Shown: positions 1-9,370 of the stretch, in pieces
Layout: each line of letters starts with the position of its first letter
Position numbering within the stretch: the stretch's first letter is position 1
Assembly (NCBI RefSeq): GCF_910592395.1
Contig: NC_088319.1
Location: 2,854,001-2,918,000 of the forward strand
Length of the DNA stretch: 64,000 nucleotides
Direction of reading: 5' to 3'
DNA from: Lineus longissimus
Taxonomy: Eukaryota; Nemertea; Pilidiophora; Heteronemertea; Lineidae
The notes under the pieces: generated by a model
What the model was told of the DNA's origin: nothing
Database searches by the model: none
The model's input: only the letters and a program-made list of their open reading frames with translations
Position numbers and translations under genes: made by a program

Positions 1-612
1 ATGTCATTAAGTGTGCTGTATGAAATGATTCCCCCATTCATACATACATCCGTTCATAGCACACGTGTGCGCAATGACCCCTAGATCCTGCCACTGATGT
101 CGAACTGAGAATGACATTTTGACGCCTCGTTTACAGTTCGTGTTCAGCAAAATTGCGGATGTAGAGCAAAAGCACGCGTTTGTCATGCTGATGCAAATAT
201 TTACTCCTAAACAGGAAAAGATATCATTCTAGGCCCTCTTACTACAATCAATCCCCATGGCAAATATATATGAACAACAGAAAGTCCCCATGCAGTGAAC
301 CTGGCCATGCTGCCTATGTTTACCTAATTAGCATAATGTAGGCCAACACTATGGGAGCCCCCTATTATCAGTTAATCGTACTACTCATTTCAATGGAAGC
401 CTAGCTTAACAGGTGTGAGTTAGTGTTCAGCAAAATTACGGATGTAGAGCAAAAGCACGCGTACCCCACATCGGACACAGGTTTTTTAATCGGCGCGTAT
501 TTCAATCTGTTTGCACATAATGATCCTTTTAAAGCAGCACCCAGGAGCATCCTGGGTGCGGTGCTGTTAAGGTACACCCAGCTTGGTCCTTGGTACACCT
601 AAGGTGCACCCA
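1..612. mobile_element. Junction element with terminal inverted repeats, right part only
   Basis: This is the right part of the element described in full at 8492-9370. It ends with TAAGGTGCACCCA at 600-612. A perfect hairpin (GCACCCAGGA / TCCTGGGTGC) lies at about 538-560. Confidence 0.6.
180..462. repeat. 283 bp insertion bounded by a 40 bp direct repeat (U1)
   Basis: The 40 bp segment 140-179 recurs at 423-462 with one base changed. Units 3-7 have one copy and no intervening sequence. The extra sequence shows no ORF or terminal inverted repeat that I can recognise. Either a segment was inserted with a long duplication, or the other units lost it by recombination between the direct repeats. 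Confidence 0.75.
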
Positions 613-1151
613 TGACGACATTTGCCCTTTCGACGACACTGACTGTATTGCATGTGTTAGGTCGACTGGAATATTGTGAAGGATAGACAACTTCATGTAG
701 ATGTAGGTGACACTAGTTAATTTGTTTTAGCTATATCGTGTATTCAAAATGCTAAGAAACAATCACATGCAAATATTTTTCTGAAGAAATTTTTTTGAGA
801 AACCCTTTAACTTTACAGTATTCTAAACGGATTTTAATAGGTGCTATATAGGTTTTTCATGTATGATTCAAAAAGTTATTTTAGTTATATAGAGTTTCTA
901 TGTTTATAAGATACAAAGACTATATACTCTATACTATATAAAATTGTTTTCACATGGGATCTTATAGTTTCTAGGTTGTCCTTTACAAACCCTATACAGG
1001 TGCTATACCGGTATAGATTTTATATAGCCTTTCTTTGCCATTTTCTTTAAAGATTTGCTCCGGAGGATTTTGTCTGTGGTATAAGTTTGCAATGACACCA
1101 TCAATATCTCGAGAAAGCAGGTAATCCAATCAAGAATTATATTGCGTGTAA
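613..1151 (+). promoter_or_regulatory. AT-rich leader upstream of ORF A (U1)
   Basis: No credible ORF. The stretch is rich in TATA-like runs, with TATATAAA at 935-942 in U1 and U2 only; the other units have diverged there. A perfect 14 bp palindrome CTATACCGGTATAG lies near 1001-1015. CAG followed by GTAATC near 1120 resembles a splice donor about 30 bases before the ORF A start. A promoter here is a guess. Equivalent stretches: 9371-9909, 17806-18355, 26022-26572, 41106-41655, 48475-49023, 58451-58999. Confidence 0.3.
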
Positions 1152-1538
1152 ATGCAATTCATGACTATATGGGAGTTATTGCTGGTCCTGACCAACATTG
1201 ACAGAGCTCTAGCAAGTTTAGTGTTTTCCTCATTTCAATTCATGGCAATGGACATTAACGGAACTGATAGCAATTTAACTTTCGCAATCTTACGAGTTCA
1301 GTCAATTCTTCGATGTAGTATGGCATGCTCGAATATTCAGATGTGCGTTGCCTTTTTCACCACCCCCAAGAACGGCCATGACGGCCATGATCAAACGGAA
1401 ACCTGCCATCTTCACAAGAATGCTGCTACCAAGGACTGGACTTGCAGAGGCGGGAAAACAGGGCATCGGATTTGGAAAAAGCAGGTAGCCAATATTTCGG
1501 TTTTTATATTCGCAACCTATTTTGCAATAAAGACGTAA
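1152..1538 (+). CDS. ORF A: putative secreted PAN/Apple-like domain exon (U1)
   Basis: 128 codons. Residues about 1-22 look like a signal peptide: IWELLLVL is followed by a small-residue stretch ALAS. The mid part has the spacing of PAN/Apple domains: C-x3-C, a CVAFF motif, then two further cysteines before a basic end (five Cys in all). PAN domains usually bind protein or carbohydrate outside the cell; binding here is inferred only. The codon run KKQ is followed by CAG|GTAGCC, a good splice donor with GT at 1485-1486. The last 17 residues (hydrophobic ISVFIFATYFAI) may therefore be intron read-through or, less likely, a membrane or GPI tail. The frame is intact in six of seven units with no indels. 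Confidence 0.5.
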   Translation: MQFMTIWELLLVLTNIDRALASLVFSSFQFMAMDINGTDSNLTFAILRVQSILRCSMACSNIQMCVAFFTTPKNGHDGHDQTETCHLHKNAATKDWTCRGGKTGHRIWKKQVANISVFIFATYFAIKT

Positions 1539-2522
1539 TTTGCTGTTGTTGCGTGCGCAACCGGTCAGACACTAGGACGGCGTTGCTTGCCCTACTGACA
1601 AGCTCGCATTGGATTGTTTGATATCGGAATTTCGTTAGTCCTAGACTGGTTGCCTACCAGGGTTAAAGAAGCCATATTTAGTATATTTAGTGTGTTGGGT
1701 TTATTTACAGCTAGTATGAATTACTCGTTCTATGGAACGATCTCCATCATCCGCGCATTGCACCCATAATTGTTAAAACTCAAATTTTCTTCAACGACGT
1801 TAACTGGTCGCCCGAGACTGGAATATGCAACTTTATGCAGCTGTTGAAACAAAAACCTAATTCTCGTGCGAATGCATGGCGTATAGTCAACTGAGGAATA
1901 AGGTGTACACCTACACTTCAACTTTGAGGGTAAATTATGGTCGTCTGATGATTACTTCGATTCAACTGAACTGGTAAACATTTTTCACAAATATATGATA
2001 AATTACGTGAAACTGCACAATACAACTTTCAAATTCAGACCGACCTCTGCTTTAGGCGTACCTGTCTATAATGAAGTCGTATTTCAAGTCGTGCACTGCA
2101 ATTTGGATAACCACTTCATTGTAGCCATCTTATACACTGATCCAATTTGATATTATAAACATTACTGTAAAAATCCAGATGGAATGGCATAATGAAAACG
2201 TTCGTCGATTAACTAAATATTAGATAACCGTACGTAATTCAATATCGGAGATGAGGTCGGAGTGGGACTCGGAGTGGGACTCGGAACGGGCCAAGGCTCA
2301 GATTTAGCGGAATCTGCAATAAACATTTAAATAGTTCTATTAGTATCGATTTGCTGAAACCCATATATTTATCGACTTCGGAAAAAAACAACCAACATGC
2401 ATGACAAAATGATCTGCATTATTCTTCTCGGACCATTTCCACATCGGCTGTGGTGGGGAGAAGGCCAAACGTAGCAATTTTTACAAATAATTATCATATA
2501 CATATTCTATAGCGATCTTTTC
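1539..2522. other. A-B interval, nothing recognised (U1)
   Basis: About 1 kb with no conserved ORF. A 12-base motif GAGTGGGACTCG is tandemly repeated at about 2260-2285; it is double in U1 and U2, single in U3 and U4, and variant-double in U6 and U7. If A and B belong to one transcript this is an intron. Equivalent stretches: 10297-11279, 18743-19716, 26960-27933, 49411-50394, 59387-60370; deleted in U5. Confidence 0.4.
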
Positions 2523-2798
2523 ATGTGCATTGTTTTTGGGTGTTTCCGCTCAATTTTACCATATTTCCCAGTTTTCCGCAGTTTTCGTAGATTCCGCTTA
2601 ATTGCCCTGGCCGTCAGGATGATTTTCAGAGTGACGCTCATTGTTGCCAACCTGTCTATAATATATACAGGGTATACCAAAAAGGCTGTATCCACCTATA
2701 CGTTAATAATGGGTTTTTATAAACAGGATGAGCGCATTACTTATGAAGATTGTCTAATCAACAGAGAGAGACAGCCTTCCAACTCTCCCATAATGTAA
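2523..2798 (+). CDS. ORF B: small basic ORF with hydrophobic segment (U1)
   Basis: 91 codons, not recognised. An Arg/Phe-rich start (FRSFRRFR) leads into a hydrophobic stretch of about 25 residues (LIALAVRMIF to LSIIYTG), possibly a membrane segment, then a polar tail with KQDERITYEDC. Several CAG/TAG acceptor-like sites after pyrimidine runs lie inside the first 30 codons (TTTCCCAG, TTTTCCGCAG, TTTTCGTAG), so the real exon may begin there. The reverse strand is also open. It lies about 170 bases before ORF C. Confidence 0.25.
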   Translation: MCIVFGCFRSILPYFPVFRSFRRFRLIALAVRMIFRVTLIVANLSIIYTGYTKKAVSTYTLIMGFYKQDERITYEDCLINRERQPSNSPIM

Positions 2799-2986
2799 TG
2801 TACTAAAACCTAATTTCAACAATTTCATCCACTTCATTTAAAGATGTCATATCTTAACTTTTAACCGCCACGCCGAACTAGCAGAGGGGCACCTATCGGT
2901 CGTACCGTGATCTAAGGATCTATGGCCAGTTCCCACCGTGGGTGGCATCAGTATTTCACCACACAGGGCTAAGTGTCATAGTCACA

Positions 2987-3985
2987 GTGGCTCGTTTTCA
3001 TTACTCCTTGAATCCTTATCGTAACGTCTACGTCTACAGCCAAGATGATATCAGCGGAGATTTTAAACTGATGTATCATTTTCATTTTAACGAGCTCGCA
3101 TTTATTGCTGGCGAATATGGCAATGATGTCATAGGTGTTAGCACTCGTCGTGGACGGAAATCTGTCGCTGAAAAGTTGCGAGCATTTCAATTCGATTTGA
3201 TTGGAAGCAATTGCCGAGAGTTGATTCTACCGTATGGTGAACTTGAGAAAAGCGTCGGTCCAAAGAATTCGAGGTTCAAATATTTCAAAATGGTTTCATG
3301 TGGTGAGAATGTTTTCTTGGAGTTGACCTTTCGATGCAAATTTCAGCAGCACAAAAACAGGGGAAAAGACCTGTTTATGTCTTGGTTAAATTGGTATAAA
3401 ATAGTAAACATAGGGTTTGTTCTTAAACTTCGGTATGTTAAAAGCCTAAAAGAGATAAATTACTCTCTTGTGCCTGAAGCCGAAAGTGCTTTATTATCTG
3501 ATGTGGATAACATCATGTTAGAGGATATCCGATGTGATTTGAATGGTTATCTCTATAAATCATCAGCTAGAACACACTCTATCACCATCTTAGAAAAACC
3601 GTACGAGTATAATAAATCCACGTCGATTATCTTACGTGATGATTTTTTCAGAAAATTGGGAGACTCCGCAATTCTGTCTTTGTTAGGATCATATAATGTC
3701 GTCGTTGAGGTTCATCGGGCGAAGTTCGTTACCATATTTTTAAGTAAGCGTCCTAAGGAGAGCTTTAGGCTGAATCCTAAGAATCACGCTCAATTTCTGT
3801 TTAGGTTGCAATTGGGGCCATGCCTGGATGAATCCGAGGTGGAAGCTAAGAATACGTTATTGATGACCTTACGTGACCCTTTTGTCTCCAACCATTGGTT
3901 AATAGTCGGTGCGAATGAAAGATTATTTGCCTGGCCCAAATTCGCTACTGGTAAGCAAATGACCGCAAAGGTATTTACTCTGTAA
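2987..3985 (+). CDS. ORF C: unknown 332-residue protein, ATG lost (U1)
   Basis: I do not recognise this protein. It is a long open frame with a mixed alpha/beta look, no signal peptide and no clear membrane segment. It has five scattered cysteines (SNCREL, VSCGEN, FRCKF, IRCDLN, GPCLDE) and ends in a basic stretch KQMTAKVFTL. The codon aligned with the ATG of U4, U5, U6 and U7 is GTG here. The frame stays open upstream to about 2942, and an acceptor-like ACCACACAG|GG lies just before, so C could be an internal or terminal exon instead of a single-exon gene. Frame maintenance over eight copies, with indels mostly of 3 or 6 bases, argues for past or present coding. Confidence 0.5.
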   Translation: MARFHYSLNPYRNVYVYSQDDISGDFKLMYHFHFNELAFIAGEYGNDVIGVSTRRGRKSVAEKLRAFQFDLIGSNCRELILPYGELEKSVGPKNSRFKYFKMVSCGENVFLELTFRCKFQQHKNRGKDLFMSWLNWYKIVNIGFVLKLRYVKSLKEINYSLVPEAESALLSDVDNIMLEDIRCDLNGYLYKSSARTHSITILEKPYEYNKSTSIILRDDFFRKLGDSAILSLLGSYNVVVEVHRAKFVTIFLSKRPKESFRLNPKNHAQFLFRLQLGPCLDESEVEAKNTLLMTLRDPFVSNHWLIVGANERLFAWPKFATGKQMTAKVFTL

Positions 3986-4788
3986 CAAAGTACTCGGGTG
4001 GACTTATATTGTTTATAAAGCTGAGCTGCACGAACAAATCTCACAGTAGCTGATTAAGAAACTAAAATGAGACGGATACGTCCCAGCTATGGATGCAGAT
4101 TTTCTGACTGCTACTATGTCTAATAATTCACTACGTTATCTTTTCGGAATTTGCACACTAGAATCTTTGTCTAAATTCTTATATCTACTATATATTATAG
4201 TAATGAAACACAGCCTTGGGCAGCCGGTGTCATATTATAGTTGACCAGGTTTAGGAGCATTGGTTAGGCAAGAGTTTTTAAATAAAAAAATTGAAAGACT
4301 CTCAGACTGGTTGAAAGACTCTGGTCAGGCAAATCCCAAGGATACTAAGTAATCTTGTTCTGAGCAACACCACTACTATCTTTTAATAAATGTGATGTGG
4401 TCACATTCCGGAGTTCAACTAAGTGCCCTTGGTCAGAACGATATGAAAACACTATGAGCAAGTCGATGACTCTCATTTGAATGACGGTCGCCGTATTTGA
4501 AAGATCATCTTTCAAATGAGAGTCTGGAAAGAGTCAGTTCGAACACTAAACTGTTATTGCAATACAACGCAATAGTTTGAAATTGAAAGTGAAAGAAAGC
4601 GTTATTCGGAGGTTTCAGCTTGCATCTTCTTTTATTGACGGTCATGGCCTCTATCGACCATATAATACAATCCATCAGAATACAATACGGCCGGAGACCT
4701 TTTCCAGGGGGACATTTTCCACTTCTACACTGGATTGTGTGACCCAGTTCAATTTTGTCATCGATCAATTTAGTTCACCATCGCGTTG
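3986..4788. other. Region after ORF C, inverted repeats only (U1)
   Basis: No convincing gene. AATAAA near 4385 could be a polyadenylation signal. A nested palindrome lies at about 4464-4524 (GACTCTCATTTGA facing TCAAATGAGAGTC, with TTTGAAAGAT facing ATCTTTCAAA inside). The 129-codon frame across 4577-4966 runs into the minisatellite and has no family resemblance. Equivalent stretches follow each ORF C. Confidence 0.4.
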
Positions 4789-5002
4789 CAAAGATATCTG
4801 GTCGATCATCTTCATCGAATCGGAGTTTACGTCCTCATTTCAAAGATGTCTGGTCGCCGTCGTCACCGAGTTGGAGTTCATGCTCACGTTCGTGTTTCAA
4901 CGATCGCTGGTCGAGTGCAGTCACCGAGTCGGAGCTTCTGACCACGTTTCAACGATCTCAGGTTGATTATCGTCACCGAGTCGGAGTTCATGCAAATCTT
5001 TT
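4789..5002. repeat. Minisatellite of four 52-57 bp repeats (U1)
   Basis: Four diverged copies begin at 4789, 4841, 4898 and 4950. They share CAA(A/C)GAT-TCTGGTCG at the start and CACCGAGTCGGAGTTCATG further on. Lengths differ by amounts that do not preserve frame, so this is a non-coding minisatellite. Confidence 0.75.
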
Positions 5003-5289
5003 GATCGTTGTGTTTGTATTTTTTATGTCTATTTTAGACTACTTCTCAATGTTGGCTAGATGCATGATTTGCTGTAATGTTATCATTAATCCTGTGGTTC
5101 TGGTCATCATTTAATCGCGAGGCTTTCAAGCGTCCTGGGATCACTTGATGAGCATGAATAATTGGTGAGATAGAAGACATTTGCCAGTAAGTTGAAGTGT
5201 GATTTAGATTCGATCGAAGCCTTTCGACGTCCGCGTTCATTCATGTATATATGGTCAGGTCAGCTAGCGTCTGTTATCTCATGCAATTA

Positions 5290-5799
5290 CTCCATTCCCG
5301 ATTAAGGGTCCCATGGAATCGCAACGTTTAGCTCCACTCTGCTCATTGTATTTTTTAAAATTGTATGGCTTGCGATTCTGTCAGGTCCGGCCAATGGAGA
5401 CCAGTTTGCCACTGGCAAACCTGTAGACCAGTGCAACCTGCTCGGGGTCGGACAATCGGCGACTAAACCGGTATCCCAACCAGAGTCTTTGACTTTGGTG
5501 GTGAGGGTGGCCAGACACCCAGATGGAACTAAAACCAATATTCATCTTAAGAGCTGATGAGCTCATCGTCGAAACCTTGGCCATCTATCGACTCCTTGAG
5601 AGGAGATGGGCTCTGCAAGGAGTTACCCAGCCCGTGAATCAACATAGCAAGGAAAACAACGAAATCCATACCGGATCGGATGCGTCCTGGGTTATGAACG
5701 TTCGCGCCTACCACAAGCCAGGGTGGAGTTGATAAATGTGCAACTGGCATCCAGACACCCATAATCTGCCTTCGGCGACAGAACATCGTTATCGGAAAA
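5290..5799 (+). other. Leader of the RTE-type remnant, type I units (U1)
   Basis: Non-coding as it stands. It immediately precedes the endonuclease remnant in U1, U2, U4 and U5 and, diverged and shortened, in U7; U3 and U6 lack it. It is probably the 5' untranslated or pre-endonuclease part of the same LINE, judged from position only. Equivalent stretches: 14047-14556, 36797-37304, 44679-45191, 63140-63523. Confidence 0.35.
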
Positions 5800-6890
5800 T
5801 GTCATGTGCGGACCCTGAATGCCAGCTGCGGACAAGGTCGTACAGCTCGAGTATGAACTCCAGCGGTACAGGTGAAATACTGTTTGTCTGGCTGTGGCCA
5901 GGCTCACTGGTACAGGTGAGATGACAAAAGCTGATGGACACAGACTCTTCCTGAGTGGTCAACATTCCTAGTGTGCGGGTATGGAACGGCAGGCTTGGTT
6001 CATAAGGACACGGCTCCAGCAGTTCTAAAATCAACTAATTGGTAGCTCCTATTGCACCAACTGTGAAATTACTAAAAACTAACCAATCATTATTAGTTGT
6101 TCCAACTAAAAAGGATAGTAAAACTACCATTAAAATGGTTAAGAATTACCATAGTTAAAACAACTAATTTCGCAGTCAGTATAAAAGCAACTACATGTAC
6201 CAGAGTAGTAAAACATAACTACAATTAGTTACTTTAACTACGTGTATTTAATTTTAAATGGAGTACTGACCAGTCTCCAACCGTATGATGACTGTGAGGA
6301 TCAGCGCAAAACCATTCAACCTGTCAGTTGTCCAGATCTACGCTCCAACAAGCTATGGATCCGAGGACAGGATTAATGGCTTTTACGACGATTTCATGGC
6401 TACTATGCAGTCTCTCCCAAAACAGGACATAATTCTGGTAGTAGGGGGCTGTAACGCAAAAATCGGCACCGACGCCTAGGACCAATTGAAAGGCAACGTC
6501 GGGAGATTGTGCTCAGGATAACAAACAAGAGGGCCCTCCGAATAATTGAATTTGCTAGATTCCACGAACTCGCCATAGCCAACACCTTCCAGCCTCAAAA
6601 ACTCAGTCGAAAGACAACCTCTGGCATTCTCCTAGTGGTAGGTAACACACACGACAAGATAGGCTACATTATGGTTACGAAAAGGTTCATGAGCAGCATC
6701 AACATGGCTAAGACCATGATCTATCCAGGAGCAGATGTTGGATTTGACCATGAGCCTGTCCTTTAAAATGGCGCTTTTACTAACCTCATGACAAGCTACA
6801 ATCCACGCCCAAGTTGTCCCTTGAGACTGATATTTCTGCTCCAAAGGCTGAATTTCAAATTGTAATTGCTTGATAAATGCCAACCCGCTC
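5800..6890 (+). pseudogene. RTE/CFDP2-type LINE endonuclease remnant, type I (U1)
   Basis: Read across frames, this is an endonuclease/exonuclease/phosphatase domain like that of RTE LINEs and the craniofacial-development-protein-2-like proteins derived from them. Landmarks: LTGTGEMT and ADGHRLF in the N-terminal part, VVQIYAPTSYG in the middle, NAKIG, then PGADVGFDH near the end. It is dead. Stops interrupt every part; the usual GD-x-N reads GGCN, losing the catalytic Asp. The Glu of the L-x-E-x-R motif is Val in type I units, and a palindromic insert splits the domain at 6044-6270. No reverse transcriptase follows, so the copy is also 3'-truncated. Confidence 0.75.
6044..6270. mobile_element. 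Palindromic insert within the endonuclease remnant (U1)
   Basis: About 225 AT-rich bases split the domain between the codons for ATYW-like and PVSNR-like residues in every unit. The core is an inverted repeat around AACTACCAT-AAAATGG; one arm is shortened in type I. The insertion predates amplification of the array. A MITE is the simplest reading. GT and AG happen to lie at its ends, so an intron is formally possible but unlikely in a LINE. Confidence 0.5.
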
Positions 6891-8091
6891 TAAATTCTTT
6901 TTACGTTTAATCATAATTATCATGCCAGTGAACAACTTGATTATAGGTATCTCATAAAATATAACCCATACTAGTCCGGCAAGTCAGGAATGCAAACAGG
7001 ATGATAAAAGTAGGAAACAGGTTAAGAAGTTTCTATGCTATTCCCGATTAAACAACTGATAAAATGATAGAGATAATATACTAGTATTTTACCGTCCTTT
7101 ATTACGAGCTACACTGTACATTCGTAAGAGGATTCTTGCCAGATTCCTAATATAGTTAAGATCTAAACTAAGAAATCTTGCAACGAAATGTACATGCACT
7201 CGGTCACAAAACTGAATAATATCTTTAAAATCTTATACAAATCTTAATTCTGGATTTTGGCCGGGGAGATCAGAGCCGCGATAATCGATTCCTGTCCCAT
7301 GCAAGGACCTACGATGACCACCGTAAACATGGTAAACGAGCAATTTTTGTAGCATGCAATCATGATCACAGGTCGTAGTGACAAAAAGCATAAGTCTTAT
7401 TTAGGTTCAAGGATCCGGATCACAAATAGCTACGTAACTACATTTTTTATATGTGAACATGCGTATGGGGTCGGATTCTATTCTACGATATCCATTTTAA
7501 AAGCAATCGATGCCAAAATAAGTTTATGCACTGTTTTCTTTGAATCAAATTCAACAAATACAGTTATTGACGCTGGTTGTGTTGTTATTGATTAAACGTT
7601 GTCTTGTTAAAGCCACAGTTATCTTGCTAAAATCAGGCTCTATTGCATCGGTTGTGTCTGTCGCAGCAGAACTAGGGACAAAGATCAGAGAGGTGACTAA
7701 ACATGCTATTTTCGAAATTCACCATTTCCTGATCAGCGCCTCTTGTAGCGGAGCTCAGAGACGTAGACGCTGACGTCCTCACTTACGTCCTCACTTACTT
7801 AAGAGATTTACTTTTGGCGAACTATTGACCAAACGAAGCTTGATATGCCTAATTATTATTTTCGCATGGTAAATGTGTGCTTTTACCTTTGATGTGTTGT
7901 TGTGAATTACGTGAACGCTCTATTAAACGTCCTTGGTTTCAGTTGATGTGTCTGGCATTTGACCGACGAATGTTTGGGGTCAGCGCTGACAGCAGTCTTA
8001 AAGTATGTTATTTGTACACAAATGCATTTGAGATATACATGTACGCTCGTGCCATGCAAAATTCTGCATTTTAACATATCCCAGGAGGCTG
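6891..8091. other. Unit tail, only short ORFs (U1)
   Basis: No family recognised. A 77-codon frame at 7362-7595 (MITGRSDKKHKS start) extends to 114 codons in U6 (56629-56973) because an upstream TAG reads TTG there; U4 is similar (38774-39070). The later frame in U1 runs into QRRRR and stops. A remnant exon is possible but unsupported. Confidence 0.25.
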
Positions 8092-8385
8092 TTGGTTGAG
8101 TTTCCAAAAACTCTCAGTTCCGCAAACAGAAAGAGGCTAACTATGATTTGTGATAGCAATGTATTTCAGAATGTCCCTTCGACAATCAAATCGTCATTGA
8201 TCCATTGCCGAAATATGCTTGTCTTAACAGAAAATTTCGCGTTTAGGAGGTTTTCACAAATTTCGCGAGTAGGTCATGATCGCGAAAGCATTCTGCCGCG
8301 AAAATCCTTTCCTTTTCGGCAAGAATTCCATGCCATTGTTGGCATTGCATCCAGCTACAGGTCCTATTATGATCGAGGTGTTTAA
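8092..8385 (+). CDS. Conserved 97-codon frame of unknown meaning (U1)
   Basis: Open in all six complete units (also 16849-17142, 25039-25332, 39568-39861, 47485-47778, 57464-57757). It begins with a TTG, and the first ATG (MICDSNVF) comes 18 codons later. A second + frame of 63 codons overlaps it and is equally conserved, and so is the reverse strand. Openness may only reflect low divergence. No domain seen. Confidence 0.15.
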   Translation: MVEFPKTLSSANRKRLTMICDSNVFQNVPSTIKSSLIHCRNMLVLTENFAFRRFSQISRVGHDRESILPRKSFPFRQEFHAIVGIASSYRSYYDRGV

Positions 8386-8484
8386 AGAGACTGCGTATAC
8401 AGTGTACCCTTTGCAATTAGCACGTATCGTAATGACTCCTAAAAACCACAAATTCCACATGTCTTGAATAGTGCCCAACAATCG

Positions 8485-8521
8485 TTGGTCCTGGGTGCAC
8501 CTTAAGTGCACCCAGGACCAA
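8485..8521. repeat. 37 bp palindrome at unit 3' end (U1)
   Basis: Two perfect 16-base arms (TTGGTCCTGGGTGCAC and its complement) flank a 5-base loop CTTAA. It overlaps the left end of the junction element. U5 and U6 have it with one mismatch; in U2, U3 and U4 one arm is gone. Confidence 0.8.
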
Positions 8522-9370
8522 TCTTGGTGTACCTTAACTTCACATAAAGATCCTTATGTGCACCCAGTGTGAAATTCGCGCCGATTAAAAACCTGCGTCC
8601 AAGGTTGAAAATGGTATGTCTGTCTTGTAGCAAATCACAAAATCTCGTGTCGAACATTTGCTCTATTTTTCGCTTAAAAAGTGTATAAATATACATTTAT
8701 GACAGATGGTGGTAAGAAATAAAGAAAAAGTATTTTTAAGAACATAATACTATTTACTATGTCATTAAGTGTGCTGTATGAAATGATTCCCCCATTCATA
8801 CATACATCCGTTCATAGCACACGTGTGCGCAATGACCCCTAGATCCTGCCACTGATGTCGAACTGAGAATGACATTTTGACGCCTCGTTTACAGTTCGTG
8901 TTCAGCAAAATTGCGGATGTAGAGCAAAAGCACGCGTTTGTCATGCTGATGCAAATATTTACTCCTAAACAGGAAAAGATATCATTCTAGGCCCTCTTAC
9001 TACAATCAATCCCCATGGCAAATATATATGAACAACAGAAAGTCCCCATGCAGTGAACCTGGCCATGCTGCCTATGTTTACCTAATTAGCATAATGTAGG
9101 CCAACACTATGGGAGCCCCCTATTATCAGTTAATCGTACTACTCATTTCAATGGAAGCCTAGCTTAACAGGTGTGAGTTAGTGTTCAGCAAAATTACGGA
9201 TGTAGAGCAAAAGCACGCGTACCCCACATCGGACACAGGTTTTTTAATCGGCGCGTATTTCAATCTGTTTGCACATAATGATCCTTTTAAAGCAGCACCC
9301 AGGAGCATCCTGGGTGCGGTGCTGTTAAGGTACACCCAGCTTGGTCCTTGGTACACCTAAGGTGCACCCA
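8492..9370. mobile_element. Junction element U1/U2 with about 200 bp terminal inverted repeats
   Basis: The left end TGGGTGCACCTTA (8492) is the exact reverse complement of the right end TAAGGTGCACCCA (9358-9370). Inverted similarity continues inward for about 200 bp on each side, including the GCGCCGATTAAAAA motif near 8578 and its complement near 9250. Similarity stops sharply at the outer ends and fades inward, as expected for a TIR element. No ORF of note lies between the arms, so it would be a non-autonomous DNA transposon or MITE carried along in the array. I see no convincing target duplication. Inside are TATAAATA at 8684-8691 and AATAAA at 8718-8723. Confidence 0.55.
8938..9220. repeat. 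283 bp insertion bounded by a 40 bp direct repeat (U2)
   Basis: Identical in structure to the U1 copy. It is shared only by U1 and U2, which supports their recent common origin. Confidence 0.75.

Larger units (their letters stand above)
1..8758 (+). repeat. Tandem array unit U1
   Basis: The sequence at base 1 recurs at 8759, which defines the unit. U1 and U2 differ at only about ten positions over the first 7.4 kb, then diverge more strongly. U1 has the 283 bp 5' insertion, lacks the 200 bp block after ORF C, has a type I endonuclease remnant, and keeps the full 3' palindrome. The phase of the unit is arbitrary because the window opens inside the array. Confidence 0.95.

Noticed and set aside
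4505-4768. 87-codon minus frame repeated in several units
   Set aside because: It lies over the palindrome and opposite another open frame, with no family resemblance. It is conserved only because the units are similar.
4799-5002. Possible CRISPR-like array
   Set aside because: The repeats are adjacent, diverged and of unequal length, without unique spacers, in a metazoan context. A minisatellite fits better.
6044-6270. Intron within the endonuclease remnant
   Set aside because: GT and AG are near the edges, but LINE copies do not carry introns. The segment is a palindrome, which fits an inserted MITE better.
7402-7415. tRNA-derived SINE B box (GGTTCAAGGATCC)
   Set aside because: No matching A box upstream and no tRNA-like fold; an isolated match.
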